Positions 36,346-47,435 of a DNA stretch of 64,000 nt are shown piece after piece. The notes under the pieces were generated by a model. It was given only the letters and a program-made list of their open reading frames with translations, was not told the origin of the DNA and did no database searches. The position numbers and the translations under genes are program-made. The stretch's first letter is position 1. Every line of letters starts with the position of its first letter. Source of the DNA: Scedosporium boydii (taxonomy: Eukaryota; Ascomycota; Sordariomycetes; Microascales; Microascaceae). Where the stretch lies: assembly GCA_002221725.1 (NCBI GenBank), contig NJFT01000046.1:155770-219769 (forward strand). The letters are read 5' to 3'.

Positions 36346-37078
36346 GACGTCATGCGAAACTAGAACCTGGAAACGAAATTGGATAGCAACAGCATACCAT
36401 ACACACGGCATAATGAGCGGGCGACGGCACCATGATAGACGAAATCATGATTGCATTTCTCTGTTTCCCCCTATTACCCGCTATTACATTCTGTACTTTC
36501 AAGTTTACGACGGTTATGATGAACAAGCGCGAGTGTGCCGAGAGAAAGCATCGTTCTTGGAACTCCGTCATGCCTGACGCTGTGGAACTAGGACTCGCAG
36601 CGGAAAATGGTGGCGGACCTGGGTATCAATAAGCGTCTCATGGTTGATTTTGTTTACTAGTAAGGAAATGGGCACTAGGATAGCGATCGGTTGGTTAGGA
36701 GTTTTGCTCATTTATTTGACGGTAGCATCAGAAATAGACGCCCGCCAATTAGCGGTCTCTTTTTCCTCACTGCAGAGTGAATTCAAACTGGAATCCCTCT
36801 TATCCTGTGTAGGGAGTGAGACAAGATTCGCTGCACGTCCAGCAGCCTTCTAACCCAACCCCTGGGATAAGAGCCCAATAACGCCTCGTATCATCCCTCG
36901 CAATACACTGGGAATCATCATGTTAACCAGACCCATGGTACCGACTTCGAAGTATGCTCCAACGGCTTTGCGTTGGGTCAGCTTCCGGGACCCTGGCTTG
37001 CTTTCTTCATATCCCGTTATCCCCTTCGTAGAAATAAAAACCTGTTTGCGGCCCCCAATCCCTGGCCAATCCCTCACC
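36346..37078. other. Convergent intergenic region
   Basis: Between the deneddylase 3' end (+) and the Slx9 stop (-). No gene seen. A 10-base palindrome ACTTCGAAGT lies at 36944-36953. Confidence 0.5.
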
Positions 37079-37733
37079 TTACTCCTTCCCCTTCGCCGCA
37101 AAGGCCGGGTTCTGTTCCATAGTCGCCGAGATATACCCCTTCAGAGCCGCCCACCTATTCCCCGTCGGATTCGCAGCCTTCTTCTCCCCCTCCCCTCCAC
37201 CCAAACCCCCCGCCGCACCCCCACCAGCGACCAACCTAGCCATACTCTCCCCAAACCTCTCCATCTCCCCCCTCACAATCTTCTCCTTCCTCTTCAACGC
37301 CCCCGGCCGACTCTTCAAACTCTTATGCCTCACCTTCCCCACAGCCTCGGCACTTAGCTCCTCCACCTCGGGCAACGCATCGACGAGGTCCTCTAACGTA
37401 GCGACGAGCTTCTTGCTGGGTCTTCTTCGCTTGACGGAGGTGGTCGCACGGGGCGCCGACTTTTGGATCTTGTGGATGAAGGAGGAGTGGCGGATCGTGC
37501 GGCGGTCGCGCTTGGATTGGATGAAGGCATCGGTTGTGGCGGCGCCTTCGCGGTAGGTTTTGCGGGGGGCTGTGGAGGGGATTTCGCCGCGGATGCGGGC
37601 GAGGCGTTTTTCTGTTGCGGATTGGGGGGCGGTTTTGGCCTGGGTTGGGGAGCAATGGTTAGTTTAGCCTTGTTTTTATTCCATTTTCTTGTTCGACTGG
37701 TGTTTGCCGGGGTAGGATGGGGCTTCGTACCAT
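37079..37733 (-). CDS. SLX9: Ribosome biogenesis protein Slx9
   Basis: Two exons: 37733-37731 (the ATG alone) and 37639-37079, 187 aa. The 91-nt intron starts GTACGA, has an ACTAAC branch point and ends CAG; splicing gives M-AKTAPQSATEKR. Family hallmarks are in the second exon: 'KRRRPSKKLVATLEDL', then 'VRHKSLKSRPGALKRKEK' and 'EMERFGESMARL'. Slx9 is a nucleolar factor of the 90S/pre-40S particle that assists ITS1 processing and small-subunit export. Length and low complexity after residue 145 fit fungal members. No in-frame ATG was found inside exon 2 before the conserved core, so a start in an upstream exon is required; the three-base exon is the simplest model but is not proven. Divergent from cnxF with 337 bases between start codons. 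Confidence 0.82.
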
Positions 37734-38070
37734 TGTGCTTGTGGAGTGTGTGGATGTTGATGGGGAGGTTGAATTTGGGCGTGGATGTGGCTTTGGTGGT
37801 TGACGTCGAAGTTTCGGTGGGTTGAAATTTTTGGCAGGTGCACATGTGCCCCGCCTTCACCGAGACTCACCGGGCGGATATTTCTAAGCTCGTGGAATTG
37901 CCCCGCCATCATTGAGACGAGATTCTCAACTCTGACTCGAATCCGAACCCAGGCCAAATATTAATAGTCCCCTGGATCCCGGAGTTTCGTGCTGGGTAAG
38001 GTCGCTTTTTTGAATATTTTTGTTTTAAGAGCCATACGTAGCTCAGTGGGCTGAAAAGGTCCAAACGATC
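37734..38070. promoter_or_regulatory. Shared bidirectional promoter region of slx9 and cnxF
   Basis: Only 337 bases separate the two start codons, which face away from each other. No clear TATA box. The two genes (rRNA processing and tRNA/molybdopterin sulfur transfer) may share control, which is an inference from spacing alone. Confidence 0.5.
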
Positions 38071-39651
38071 ATGGCCACTATCGCCAGACTGCGGAATGAG
38101 ATCGAGGCAACGGAGAAGGAACTCGAACGGTTAAAGGCTGAGCTCAAGAGGGCTGAAGATGAGGCCGCAGAAGATACCTCTGTTACCCTGAATTGCCACG
38201 GTGCAGGCGACATACCTTGGAAATGGCCTCTGACCACAGGAGAGTATGAGCGCTACTCGCGCCAGCTCATCATACCCCAAGTTGGGGTCCCAGGTATACG
38301 ATTCCGTGTAACTACACTTCAAGAGAGATTTCGATTCTAACACTACCGATGACAGGCCAACTCCGTCTGAAGAACGCTTCGGTCCTCATCGTCGGCGCCG
38401 GTGGTCTCGGATGCCCCGCGGCAACCTACCTAGCCGGTGCGGGTGTAGGTACTATTGGCCTTGCCGATGGAGATGTTGTCGAGGTATCGAATCTTCACCG
38501 CCAGATTGCCCACTCGACGGAGAGAGTAGGCATGTTCAAAGTAGACAGCGCAATATGCCATCTCAAAAGGTAAGACTAAACCAACTTTGTCTCTCCTATT
38601 TGCGAGCAACTCTCGCTCATATACTAACCCCCACGATCTCAGCTTAAATCCAACCCTCAGATACCGCCCCCACCGCGAACACCTAACCCCCCAAATAGCA
38701 GGCTCCATCATCTCCCAATACGACCTCGTCCTCGACTGCACCGACCACCCCACCTCCCGCTATCTCATCTCGGACGCCTGCGTCCTCCACGGCAAACCCC
38801 TCGTCTTCGCCTCCGCCCTCCAGACGAACGGCCAATTAATGGTCATGAACTGCCCCGCGCGGCCCCAGGGAGACCGTGACGGCGGGCCGTGCTACAGGTG
38901 TGTTTTCCCGAGGCCGTCACCTCCGGAGGCTGTGATTAGTTGTGGCGAGGGAGGGATTCTGGGTCCGGTTGTGGGTGTGATGGGGATTTTGCAGGCTCTT
39001 GAAGCTATCAAGATCATCGCTAGCGGAAAGCATGAATCTGCGGCGAGTATAGAAGTTGTGGAAGTGAATGGAAAGCAGCCTGCGCAGCATCACATGCTCC
39101 TCTTCTCGGGCCACGTCGCGACGCCTTTCCGCTCTGTGCGGATGGCGGGGAGGAGAAAGACATGTTTCGCCTGCGGTGCCGACTCTACCCTCACACCAGA
39201 GTCACTACGGGAGGGGAGCGTGGATTACATGCACTTTTGTGGCATCCGGCCGGCAGTGGACCACCTACGGCCCGAGGAGCGCGTTTCTCCGAAGGAGTAC
39301 CTCGAGCGGATCAGAGACCTCGGGGACGGCGCCCCCGGCGGCCATTTCCTTCTAGACGTGAGAGAGTCGGAGCATTTCCAAGTAGCGAGCCTAGAAGGCG
39401 CCGTCAACGTACCCTACAGGAAGTTCGGCGGCAAGCTCGATGCCGATGCACGACCGGAGTGGTTACCGGCGGAGCTGCCTCCCTCGGCGCCCATATTTGT
39501 AGTGTGCAGGCAGGGTGAGGACTCGCAGATCGTGACGCGCAAGCTAAAGGAAATGGGGCTCGATCGCGCTGGGGAGAGGTTCATTGGAGATATCAAGGGG
39601 GGCATGAGAGCGTGGAAGGCGGATATCGACCCGACGATGCCATTTACATAA
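38071..39651 (+). CDS. cnxF: MOCS3/Uba4-type adenylyltransferase-sulfurtransferase
   Basis: Three exons: 38071-38293, 38356-38569 and 38643-39651, 481 aa, close to the length I recall for Aspergillus CnxF. Introns of 62 and 73 nt start GTATAC and GTAAGA. Domains in order: N-terminal coiled-coil (about 1-35), E1-like ThiF adenylation domain with 'VGAGGLG' (88-93) and '[13 protein letters not shown]', catalytic-type Cys246 in '[10 protein letters not shown]', zinc-binding Cys229/232 ('CYRC') paired with 'CFACG', and a C-terminal rhodanese domain with persulfide Cys434 in '[10 protein letters not shown]'. It activates the C-terminal glycine of MoaD-like and Urm1-like proteins and hands on sulfur for molybdopterin and for tRNA wobble-uridine thiolation. 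Cytosolic. All key residues are present. Confidence 0.95.
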
Positions 39652-39937
39652 ATCCAGGGGCCCTCGCGTGCGGACGAGACAAGAACAAGGAAACTTTTGG
39701 AGTTTTTTCTAACTAAAAGGGGGGAAGTTTTGCGGCAATTGTACATAATCTGCTTTCCTCCTCCCTGTGGGATATGAGATATACCATCATTGTAGTCTTA
39801 CACAAAGTGAGCCAGCTGGTTTAAGCAAAGGCGTTTCCGTGTCCACCAATAACACAAAATAAATTAGAGATGCGTAGAGCAGCTCTTCCCATCTTCCTCA
39901 CATCCTCCCCGTTTGTGGTGTTTGTCTGTTCTGAGGC

Positions 39938-40798
39938 CTATACGAATCGGGTTCGCTTCCTGTTGTAAGCTCTCTGGTCCTTGAGCCACTGTCGGTATCC
40001 GGAGACGCTTGAAATCTTTTCACCGTAGAAATCGGGCACTAACAAAAAAAACATGTCAGAATCCGTCCGTCCACGTCTCCTTGGGGTTTCCAAATCGTTT
40101 AACATACCTGGGTTTCCAACCGAAGAGGTCGAGGGGTCGACTCGGTGCTTCTTGATTCGCGCAAAGAACTCCTTCTCCTTCTGCACCGAGAAACACGTGT
40201 TAGAGCAACAACCCAGCAGCTTTGAAATACCTCTCCCCGGACATAAGAGAATCATAGAACGTACCGAGGCCATCTGAGGCCTAATGCTCCTGTGCCACAA
40301 ATTAAATACCCCCGAGCCCAAACTCGGCCCCAAAAGCCAACCCAGCGTCGCCGACGAAAAGGCCATCAACCCCATCGTAATAAACGGGTCCAGCGGAATC
40401 AAGCCCAACAAAGGCTCAGCGAGGCCGGCAGCAAGCACCCACGACCCAGCCGTACCGCACGTCGCGGCCCCGGCAATGCTGAACAGCACCTGAATTCGAC
40501 GGCGCGTCTTGCGCAGCTGGAAAAAGGTGTTCCAGTCGAGTTGTTGGGTAGACGGCGCCTGCGAGGCGGCGGCCGTGGAGGCGAGGCGGGTCTGTTGGAG
40601 GAGGAGGGCGGGGGAGGAGCATTTGACGGCGGCGGCGAGGGCGGGCTTGGAGGGGACGGCGGCGACGAAGGGGCGGAGGGTGCTGATGGGGGAGGATTGG
40701 CAGAGCGGGAGGTTGCGGCTTAGGGTCTGGCGGATCACCGCGGGGCGGGCGGTGATGCGGAAGACGGCCGAGGCGGTCGTCGGGTTGAGGAGGCTCAT
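39938..40798 (-). CDS. PAM17: Mitochondrial import motor subunit Pam17
   Basis: Three exons: 40798-40265, 40180-40108 and 40038-39938, 235 aa. Introns of 84 and 69 nt start GTACGT and GTATGT. The N-terminal ~75 residues are rich in R, S, A and lack acidic residues, a mitochondrial presequence. After it come 'LDWNTFFQLRKTRRR' and two membrane spans (about 103-125 and 139-160), the arrangement of Pam17. The third exon ends with 'VPDFYGEKI' and a basic tail. It is an inner-membrane partner of the Tim23 channel that helps organise the Pam18/Pam16 motor. The 3' end converges with cnxF, 286 bases away. Confidence 0.93.
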   Translation of the reverse strand: MSLLNPTTASAVFRITARPAVIRQTLSRNLPLCQSSPISTLRPFVAAVPSKPALAAAVKCSSPALLLQQTRLASTAAASQAPSTQQLDWNTFFQLRKTRRRIQVLFSIAGAATCGTAGSWVLAAGLAEPLLGLIPLDPFITMGLMAFSSATLGWLLGPSLGSGVFNLWHRSIRPQMASVRSMILLCPGRGISKLLGCCSNTCFSVQKEKEFFARIKKHRVDPSTSSVGNPGMLNDLETPRRRGRTDSDMFFLLVPDFYGEKISSVSGYRQWLKDQRAYNRKRTRFV

Positions 40799-41500
40799 GG
40801 TCTTTTTTCTTCGTGAGTTTGTTCAATTGGGGGGGTGTGGTTTCGGATTGGGTGGGCGGGTGGTGGCTCGTCTCTTTTTCGGAGCTTGGAAAGTTGTGAT
40901 GTCAGGAATTGCGAGGTCAGGCTGAAAATGTCGAACTCGTGAGCTACGCTGCACTAATGTATTATGCTGCTTAGATGCATACTAGTCTCAGCTCCACCCA
41001 AATCCGATCTTCGAGACCGAGTGCACACGCTTCACCAGGTTGGTATTACTGAACTCAACGCAAATTCTGGTGATTCTATTGTTTTAATATATCAAGAGAA
41101 ACCGATTATTTTACACATAGATTTCCGTCCCGCAAAGATAAAAAATGTCTGTACAACTTGCGACGCTCTCCTCTTGCACCATGCCTCCCTTCCTTCCTCA
41201 TGGACTTGTTAGATGTCATGGACAGAATGGTTGTACCTTCCTCGATTGCCCGAGACTCGTGCCTTCCTTTACTCCTCGTCAGTGCGTCTTTATATTTCCC
41301 AGAGTGAATCTATCTTATGAATGAGAATAGACAGCATCATCCATCATCACTCGCCTGCTCAAGTCTTGATTCTGGCTCTATCAACTGTCACTCCTGTCTC
41401 GAGTAGATTCTGCGTTTTATGTCCTGCTCTCCAAGAGAAGCGGGCGGGATTGTACGATTTCTGTTAAAAAGCGCCAAAGTGACCTCACCCGTCTCCAAAG
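40799..41500. other. Divergent promoter region, PAM17 and the 791-aa gene
   Basis: Start codons at 40798 (-) and 41501 (+) face away. No additional gene seen. T/C-rich stretch near 41380-41460. Confidence 0.5.
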
Positions 41501-44035
41501 ATGCCAAGCAAGAAGGGTCCTTCGTCGGGAACGTCGAAGGATGTTACTGCGCGGAGCGGTAACAAATTGGCCCCCGTGAATGCCGACGACTCCACCAATC
41601 CGACTTTGAATGTAAGTCGAAGAGATTGAAGACACCTTGGCTTCCCTCGGTTGGTCATGAGTGTTCTCCTAACTTCGTCCTCCCTTTGGTTAGAAGGACC
41701 TAGGTTCCGCAGCCGACGCAGATGATCCCTTCAGTGACATGATGGATCTAGACTTTGACGCTTTCATTGACGGATACGATGGCGCCGCCGCGTCCATGGC
41801 ATCGCTTTCGTCTCCGAGCACTGGGCTGCATAGCAAAACGCCATTCAAGACACCAGGGCCTAGCCGAATGGGCACCGTCCCAACCGAATCCCCATCAACA
41901 CAACAAAATGGTGCCAGCCAGGGCGACAGTGCCTCCAGTCACTTTGTCAGCATGCTCAATTCGATCAATGAAGCATTCAAAGCGGAAGATAGCCAACTGG
42001 AACGAGTCACGCAGGCCATCTCCACCACGGAAGAGCCTAGACTTGAGGGGGGTGGCAGTCCACCTGCGGGTCCACCGGTGACAGTCCAATCGCCAGAAAA
42101 ACACGCAGAGCCCATGAAATCTGACGACGTTCGAGATTCTCCTCCGCCAACCAAATCGTCTCGCATAAGCCAGAAGGGATGCACCGCGGCTACCAAGGCA
42201 CCCAATAATTCGGTTGGGCAAGGAGAGCCGGAGATAAATACCTCCCGGAAACGGACAGCGACTCGTAAACCTACACCGGTGCCTGGAAAAGCCGCTAGAC
42301 GCGCCCCAAACGCTCCGGACGGAAAACCCACGGTAAGACGTGACTTGTTGTCGAGAATGTTATCCGGCCTCAGCGACGCGAGCGGCCTCGATTGGGCGGA
42401 TCCCTTGATTGGCGGCAAGTCAAGCCGTGACGCCGTGAAGAACGCCTCTCCATCATCGACAGACTCGCCAACTTCGATTGGGAGCAGCGCATCTGAAGCA
42501 AAGGGTGAGTCGACTGCCGAAACAACGACATCTCCCCCGGAAGTCGTTCAAGCGCCACCGCCCGCCACAGTCGCTGGTGCCGTTTCCAAGGGCGAACCAA
42601 CCGCCACTCGACCCACAGGTGAGAAGAGCACATCGTCGAAAAAGGCCCCAAAGAAAGTCTCACCCATAATCCGATTTGGGCCAAACGGTCCTATTCAACC
42701 TTCGTCTTCATCATCTCGGACGAAGGTTCAGGTTTCCAAAACTCAAGTGTCCAAGTCACGGCCTTCGACGGACGACCGCCCGCGTAACGTAAGAGAGGGA
42801 ACGAAACGATCGTCGAAGCGGCCTGCGGCGGACAAGGACAATCGAGTTTCGAAGCGGACGAATGTGGCCAGCGTCAAGCGCAATTCTGCTCCGGATATCG
42901 AAGGCGAGTTGACGTCGCAACTTCATGAAGCTCGCTGCGAATCAGCATCGATCACAAAGGAAACACGACAGGCGGGGGGTCGGACTCGGGTCAGTGAGAC
43001 TAGAAGTCCATTACTTATTGACCTCACGAAAGAAGACACCCCCAAGAAGACGATAGAAGCTGACGAGTTGTCCGATGAGGTTGACATGGTAGACATTCCA
43101 GACAATTCCGAGCCGTCCCCTCCATACGAATCGACAGTTGCTCAGCCGCCAGTAAACCTGAAGCCTGTCTTCGAGGCTCAGCGCAAGGATGCCACGGTTA
43201 AAGCAGATGCAATGAAGAAGAATAAGGAAGGCGACGGATCACGTAAAGAGACCGCCGTTGGGCCCCAATGGGGCCGAAGCGAAATTCACTCTCGACTTGA
43301 TCATCAAAACATCCTAGTGAACGAATCCATCCGGACAGGTGCGTTTAGCAAGTCGCAAGACGCCGTTGTCCTTCACAGCCAGCAGAAACATGAACCTACT
43401 TCGGCTCTCAAGGCAGAGGCAATGTTGCGTCAACACATTCTCACCACGTCACCGAAACCAAAAGCCGACAAGCATCAGTGTAACGCTGACGAATCGAGCG
43501 AGACTGGTGAATCTCGTGCATCGGAAATGGAGGATGGTCAGGTCCCAAAGCTAGCTGCCAATATACGACATAGCCTTGATGACATTCTTCACACCATTAC
43601 TCAGGTATGCTGGTGCTACCCTTCAGACCACGTTCTGAGATGCCGTTGGAAGTTGAATGGGCAGCTAACATGCATATCTAGCGAACACTTGAATTTATCA
43701 AGGTCAAGGAAGATGTCCTTAGCGACCTGGTTAAAGAGTATCAGTCTAATGCGGAGGGTTTTATTGATAAAGTTTTGGTCCTCCACAAGAAGGAGGTGAT
43801 GGAACGAGCCAAGATGGTAGGTGACAGACGCCACGCCTTTGTTAAGGCATACTCGGAGGCCTCGGACTACTGCGATCGATTCAGAGACAAATTTGAAGCA
43901 CACCTTATCCCCGATGGCGGTGATAGGACCGTGAAGCTTGCCAAGATGCTTGAGTTTAGCAAAGCGGTACACCATGAGCTGCAGAATAAGCTCCGGGACT
44001 TGGAAGGGAACAGGGATGTAGGCCTGGCAGATTGA
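41501..44035 (+). CDS. Large disordered protein with conserved helical C-terminus
   Basis: Three exons: 41501-41611, 41694-43604 and 43682-44035, 791 aa. Introns start GTAAGT and GTATGC and end TAG. I do not recognise the family. Most of the protein is Ser/Thr/Pro/Lys-rich and probably disordered. An acidic patch near the N-terminus ('DLDFDAFIDGYDG', about 55-67) looks like a short interaction motif. About residue 475, 'PLLIDLTKED' is a hydrophobic core followed by acidic residues, the layout of a SUMO-interacting motif. The last ~150 residues are strongly helical and charged ('TLEFIKVKEDVLSDLVKEYQ', 'HHELQNKLRDLEG'), probably a coiled coil. Many basic clusters suggest a nuclear protein. Function unknown. 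Confidence 0.83.
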
Positions 44036-44424
44036 TGACAGAGTGGAACGGAAATGCGGGTTTGCAGGCAGTGAGGCGGTTGACGTGGTGTCTCCGGGGT
44101 ATTATTATTTGATTTATAATCATTTGGGCGGAATTCCATCCTTGAGTGGATGTGGAAAAGGCATGAAGAGAAATGGAACTTGTGGGAGAGCAGAGAACAT
44201 CATGTTGTGAAGGGAAAAATCCGAGCTAAACGAAGTGTGGTCCCAGGTTGCGTGTCCCCTGAACCCCTGCAAGGGGAGCCTAAAACTATATTTATAGACC
44301 AGGGACGGAACCTTATGCACCTATTTTCTAATCAATCGAACTATTATTGTATTACTGAACATCTTCAAGATCGCATCGAGATCTTCATCGGCTTCATCGC
44401 ATCCGCCATCCAGGAACTGGAAAA
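44036..44424. other. Intergenic, tandem genes
   Basis: Between the 791-aa gene and the cyclotransferase-like gene, both on +. A TATATTTATA-type element lies at about 44288-44297, 130 bases before the next ATG, and could be its TATA box. Confidence 0.45.
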
Positions 44425-45594
44425 ATGGCCGTTAAAGACAAAGCTGAGGCGGATGCCGTCTCCCTGCCAAATTCTAGCATTTCCGACATTTCCTCGCCTT
44501 CGAAGATTCCCCGCACAGCGCTATCGCGACTCGAACAAAGCCCAGTCGACGATTCGGCGACCCCCGAACCAGACACAGTACTTTACCTCGCGTTCGGCTC
44601 AAACCTCTGCGCCGAGACGTTCCTCGGCAAGAGGAAAATCCGGCCTCTGAGCTCAATCAACGTCACAGCGCCATCGCTTCGACTAACATTCAGCATCCCC
44701 GGACTGCCATACCTCGAGCCATGCTTCGCGAACACTGCGCCGCGCAAGATCCCCAAGGAGCCTCTCCTCCCCGACCCGCGAAACCCAGCGCCCGTAGTGC
44801 CGCCTCCTATCGGGGATCCGGACGGCCCGCCTACATGGGATAAAGGGCTTGTCGGTGTGGTTTACGAAGTTACGAAGGAGGACTACGCTAGGATCCTGGC
44901 GACGGAGGGCGGAGGGTCAAGTTACCATGAGATCGTGGTACCGTGCCTCGCCATCCCGCCGAGGATGCAGGTTCCCGAGAATCCCGGCGGTGTGATACCC
45001 AAGCCGTTCCTTGCGCGCACACTGTGCATGCCCATCTTGCCTGAATTTCCCACGAAGCCTGAGGAGACCAAGATGTTGTCGGATGGAGACGATGATGGAG
45101 ACGACGATAAAAAGAAGAGGAAGGGATGGTGGTGGTGGTTAACGAGTAATCAACAAAGACCCGACCCCGAATACGCCGAGCCGAGCCTCCGCTACCTCAA
45201 CCTCATCCGCATAGGAGCAGCCGAACACGAACTGCCCGATGAGTACCAGGCCTACCTCGCGGCGCTGCACTCATACACGGTCACCCGGACGAGTCAGAAA
45301 ATGGCGAGGCTCGCGATGGCGATCATGTGGGGACCCGCCATCATCGTCATATTCAGCCTCGGCTCGATGTTGGCGGATAAGGAGAGCGGGAGGGTTCCGG
45401 CGTGGTATGCCGGGGTGATGACGGGGATGTTTAATTGCGTGTGGTGGAGCTATGATTTGGTGTTTAAGCGGGTGTTTGGGGACGGCGAGAGGACGATGGA
45501 GAGGGACGAGGAGGAGAGGGCTTGGTGGGTGTTTGGGAGGAGGGAGGGGAGGATTCGGTTGTGTGCTGGGGATGAGGGACGGGGACGGAGCTGA
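44425..45594 (+). CDS. Gamma-glutamylcyclotransferase-like protein with C-terminal membrane spans
   Basis: Single exon, 389 aa. The start of the fold is 'LYLAFGSNL' (about 53-61), the phosphate-loop-like signature of the GGCT/BtrG superfamily. The acidic catalytic candidate is the Glu in 'ATEGGGSSYHEI', matching the E-G-x-x-Y pattern of this family. An acidic Asp/Lys-rich insert lies near 227-240. Unlike soluble GGCT, the C-terminus carries two hydrophobic segments (about 296-317 and 328-348), predicted to anchor it in a membrane, then a charged tail. Expected chemistry: release of 5-oxoproline from a gamma-glutamyl compound, as for GGCT or fungal GliK. No gliotoxin-type cluster genes are near, so a housekeeping glutathione-turnover role is likelier. 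Confidence 0.85.
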   Translation: MAVKDKAEADAVSLPNSSISDISSPSKIPRTALSRLEQSPVDDSATPEPDTVLYLAFGSNLCAETFLGKRKIRPLSSINVTAPSLRLTFSIPGLPYLEPCFANTAPRKIPKEPLLPDPRNPAPVVPPPIGDPDGPPTWDKGLVGVVYEVTKEDYARILATEGGGSSYHEIVVPCLAIPPRMQVPENPGGVIPKPFLARTLCMPILPEFPTKPEETKMLSDGDDDGDDDKKKRKGWWWWLTSNQQRPDPEYAEPSLRYLNLIRIGAAEHELPDEYQAYLAALHSYTVTRTSQKMARLAMAIMWGPAIIVIFSLGSMLADKESGRVPAWYAGVMTGMFNCVWWSYDLVFKRVFGDGERTMERDEEERAWWVFGRREGRIRLCAGDEGRGRS

Positions 45595-45917
45595 AGGGTG
45601 GTTTTTGGAAGGTTGCGTTGGGTTTTGTGCGAAGCGAGATGATGATTTGGGATTCGGGATTGTTAGTTGTATGAGTTTTTGATCATTGATAGCGAGTTCG
45701 CAAGCCGAGCCACTGTTTCAATTTGTTTGGAGACGGAAGCAATAATTACTCCGCTCAACTGTTAGTTTACGAAGGGACATTCCATGTTTGACACTGCAAT
45801 CCTGCAAGATTAGCCAGACAAGGCATCACGAACGCTGATGATCGGCCCATAATATTCACATCAATTTGCATGTGAAAAGCGAACAAGACCTCGCGAACCT
45901 CGATGGTAGCAAAAGTT

Positions 45918-45935
45918 AAAAAAAAAAAAAAAAAA
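45918..45935 (+). repeat. A18 homopolymer
   Basis: Uninterrupted 18-adenine run in non-coding DNA. Confidence 0.9.
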
Positions 45936-47277
45936 TTCCCCGAACATGACTTTACCCCAGGCGCGGCCGGGGTTACCATCCCAAAATAGCAGCAAAGCCA
46001 CGGGCGCGTTGTGGTTCGGTGCGACGGACGGCCTTGGTCTTTCAATAGGACTGGATGGTTGGTGTGCCCGAATAATCCTCGGCGTGGAAGGGGGGGTTTG
46101 CGGGGGAGACCGATTGGCGGCCTGGCCAGTGTTTGGGCTCCTTTTGGTGGGAGACAGCCTCGGAGGTCGGCGTGACCGGCCGAGGCGGCGAAGGATGATC
46201 GGGTTTGGGAGCTGGCGGGAGGGTACGAAGTAAGCAGTGTGGTGTGTCTCGATTGAGCAATTGAGCAATTGATCAATTTGATCAATGTGACTTGGAGCGG
46301 ACCAGCCAGGGCAAGCTGAAGGAGGGCCGAATTCTGCTGAATTCGACGAGGGACTGAATCGAACTTAGACCCCTGCCGCGTGTCACATGAACGGAAACTT
46401 TGCGATTGATCAATCGATTTGATGTTGGCGTTGAAATCTCCGGAAGGAACTGCTGAGCGCTCACTGGTCTGGGGAAAGAGCTAGTTTTACACTCTGGCAA
46501 CGTTGAACGCAGTTGACTAGGGACTAGGAACAGTACAGTGTTCAATTGTTGTTGAGCCCCGCCATCATTCGCCAGCCATTGAGCGTTGTGCGTCATCGCT
46601 CCTCAACGCTGGCATGGCGGGGATCTGGCATATCTGGCACAGAGTAGCCTCTAAATACACACCGCTGCTTTTCCTACCTAGCTTAGATCATCGTCAAAAG
46701 TCGAAGGTTCAAGGTTCAATAGAGCGGTCAATCCCAGAGTCCACGTCGCGCGGAGCTTTTGTTCCTCGGCCGAAATCAATCATTCAGGGCTCTTTACTAA
46801 AAAGGAGGGTTCGGAATATCCTGTAAGGCCAAATCCGGTCCCTAATCAGTCCTCCGGACACTCGGTAAGGGCCTCCCACCACTCCCAAGTCCACTTTCCC
46901 GTCCAGCTTCGGGTGGCAGCGGTCGGCGGATTCCATTTCCCGTTTTGGACTAGTTCTAGGTCCGAAGCCAGCCGAGGGTGTCAATGGTCGTAGATTCTTC
47001 TTTCCTTTTTCACCTGTGAGAAAGAGAAAAAAAAAATGCATCCCATGTCATGTCACCACGAGGACTCCAGGTCTGGAACTTTGGGAACTTTCGAAGGGGG
47101 AAAGACCAACAAGACAAACCTAATGACACACCGAAGTAACTGTACTAATGTTTATCACTCGCCATTGACCATTGATGCCCATCACACACACAAAACACTA
47201 AACACACACCGCACACCACTTGTGCTAGCAAGTAAATTCTCAAGGGCCTGGCTGAATTTAGTATATCTTGGTCTCGT

Positions 47278-47345
47278 TCCTGCCACTACTTTTCTCCACT
47301 GTTTCCCTTGTGCTTCTTTCTTCTCCTTTTCTTCCTTGTCTCCCC
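47278..47345 (+). promoter_or_regulatory. CT-rich core-promoter tract
   Basis: Strongly pyrimidine-rich stretch ending at the first candidate ATG. Such tracts precede transcription starts of highly expressed fungal genes. If transcription starts inside or after the tract, the upstream ATG at 47346 would lie at or near the cap. Confidence 0.5.
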
Positions 47346-47435
47346 ATGCTCATCCGCCCTCGTTTCGCCCTTCCCAGAACCTTTCAGTCCTCAATCTCTT
47401 CTTTTCGTCATTTCACCACTAGCAGACCTTTCACA

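Larger units (their letters stand above)
45595..47345. other. Intergenic and promoter region of glycerol-3-phosphate dehydrogenase
   Basis: No gene seen. Contains A18 (45918-45935) and one TACGAAGTA (46224). A pyrimidine-rich tract just before the start is listed separately. Confidence 0.5.

Noticed and set aside
37463..37825. Gly-rich plus-strand frame
   Set aside because: Antisense to Slx9 exon and intron; no support.
38036..38062. tRNA D-arm-like TAGCTCAGTGGG
   Set aside because: No partner stem and no T-arm downstream; it lies just before the cnxF start codon.
44425..45594. GliK of a gliotoxin-like cluster
   Set aside because: No other gli-type gene nearby; neighbours are housekeeping genes.
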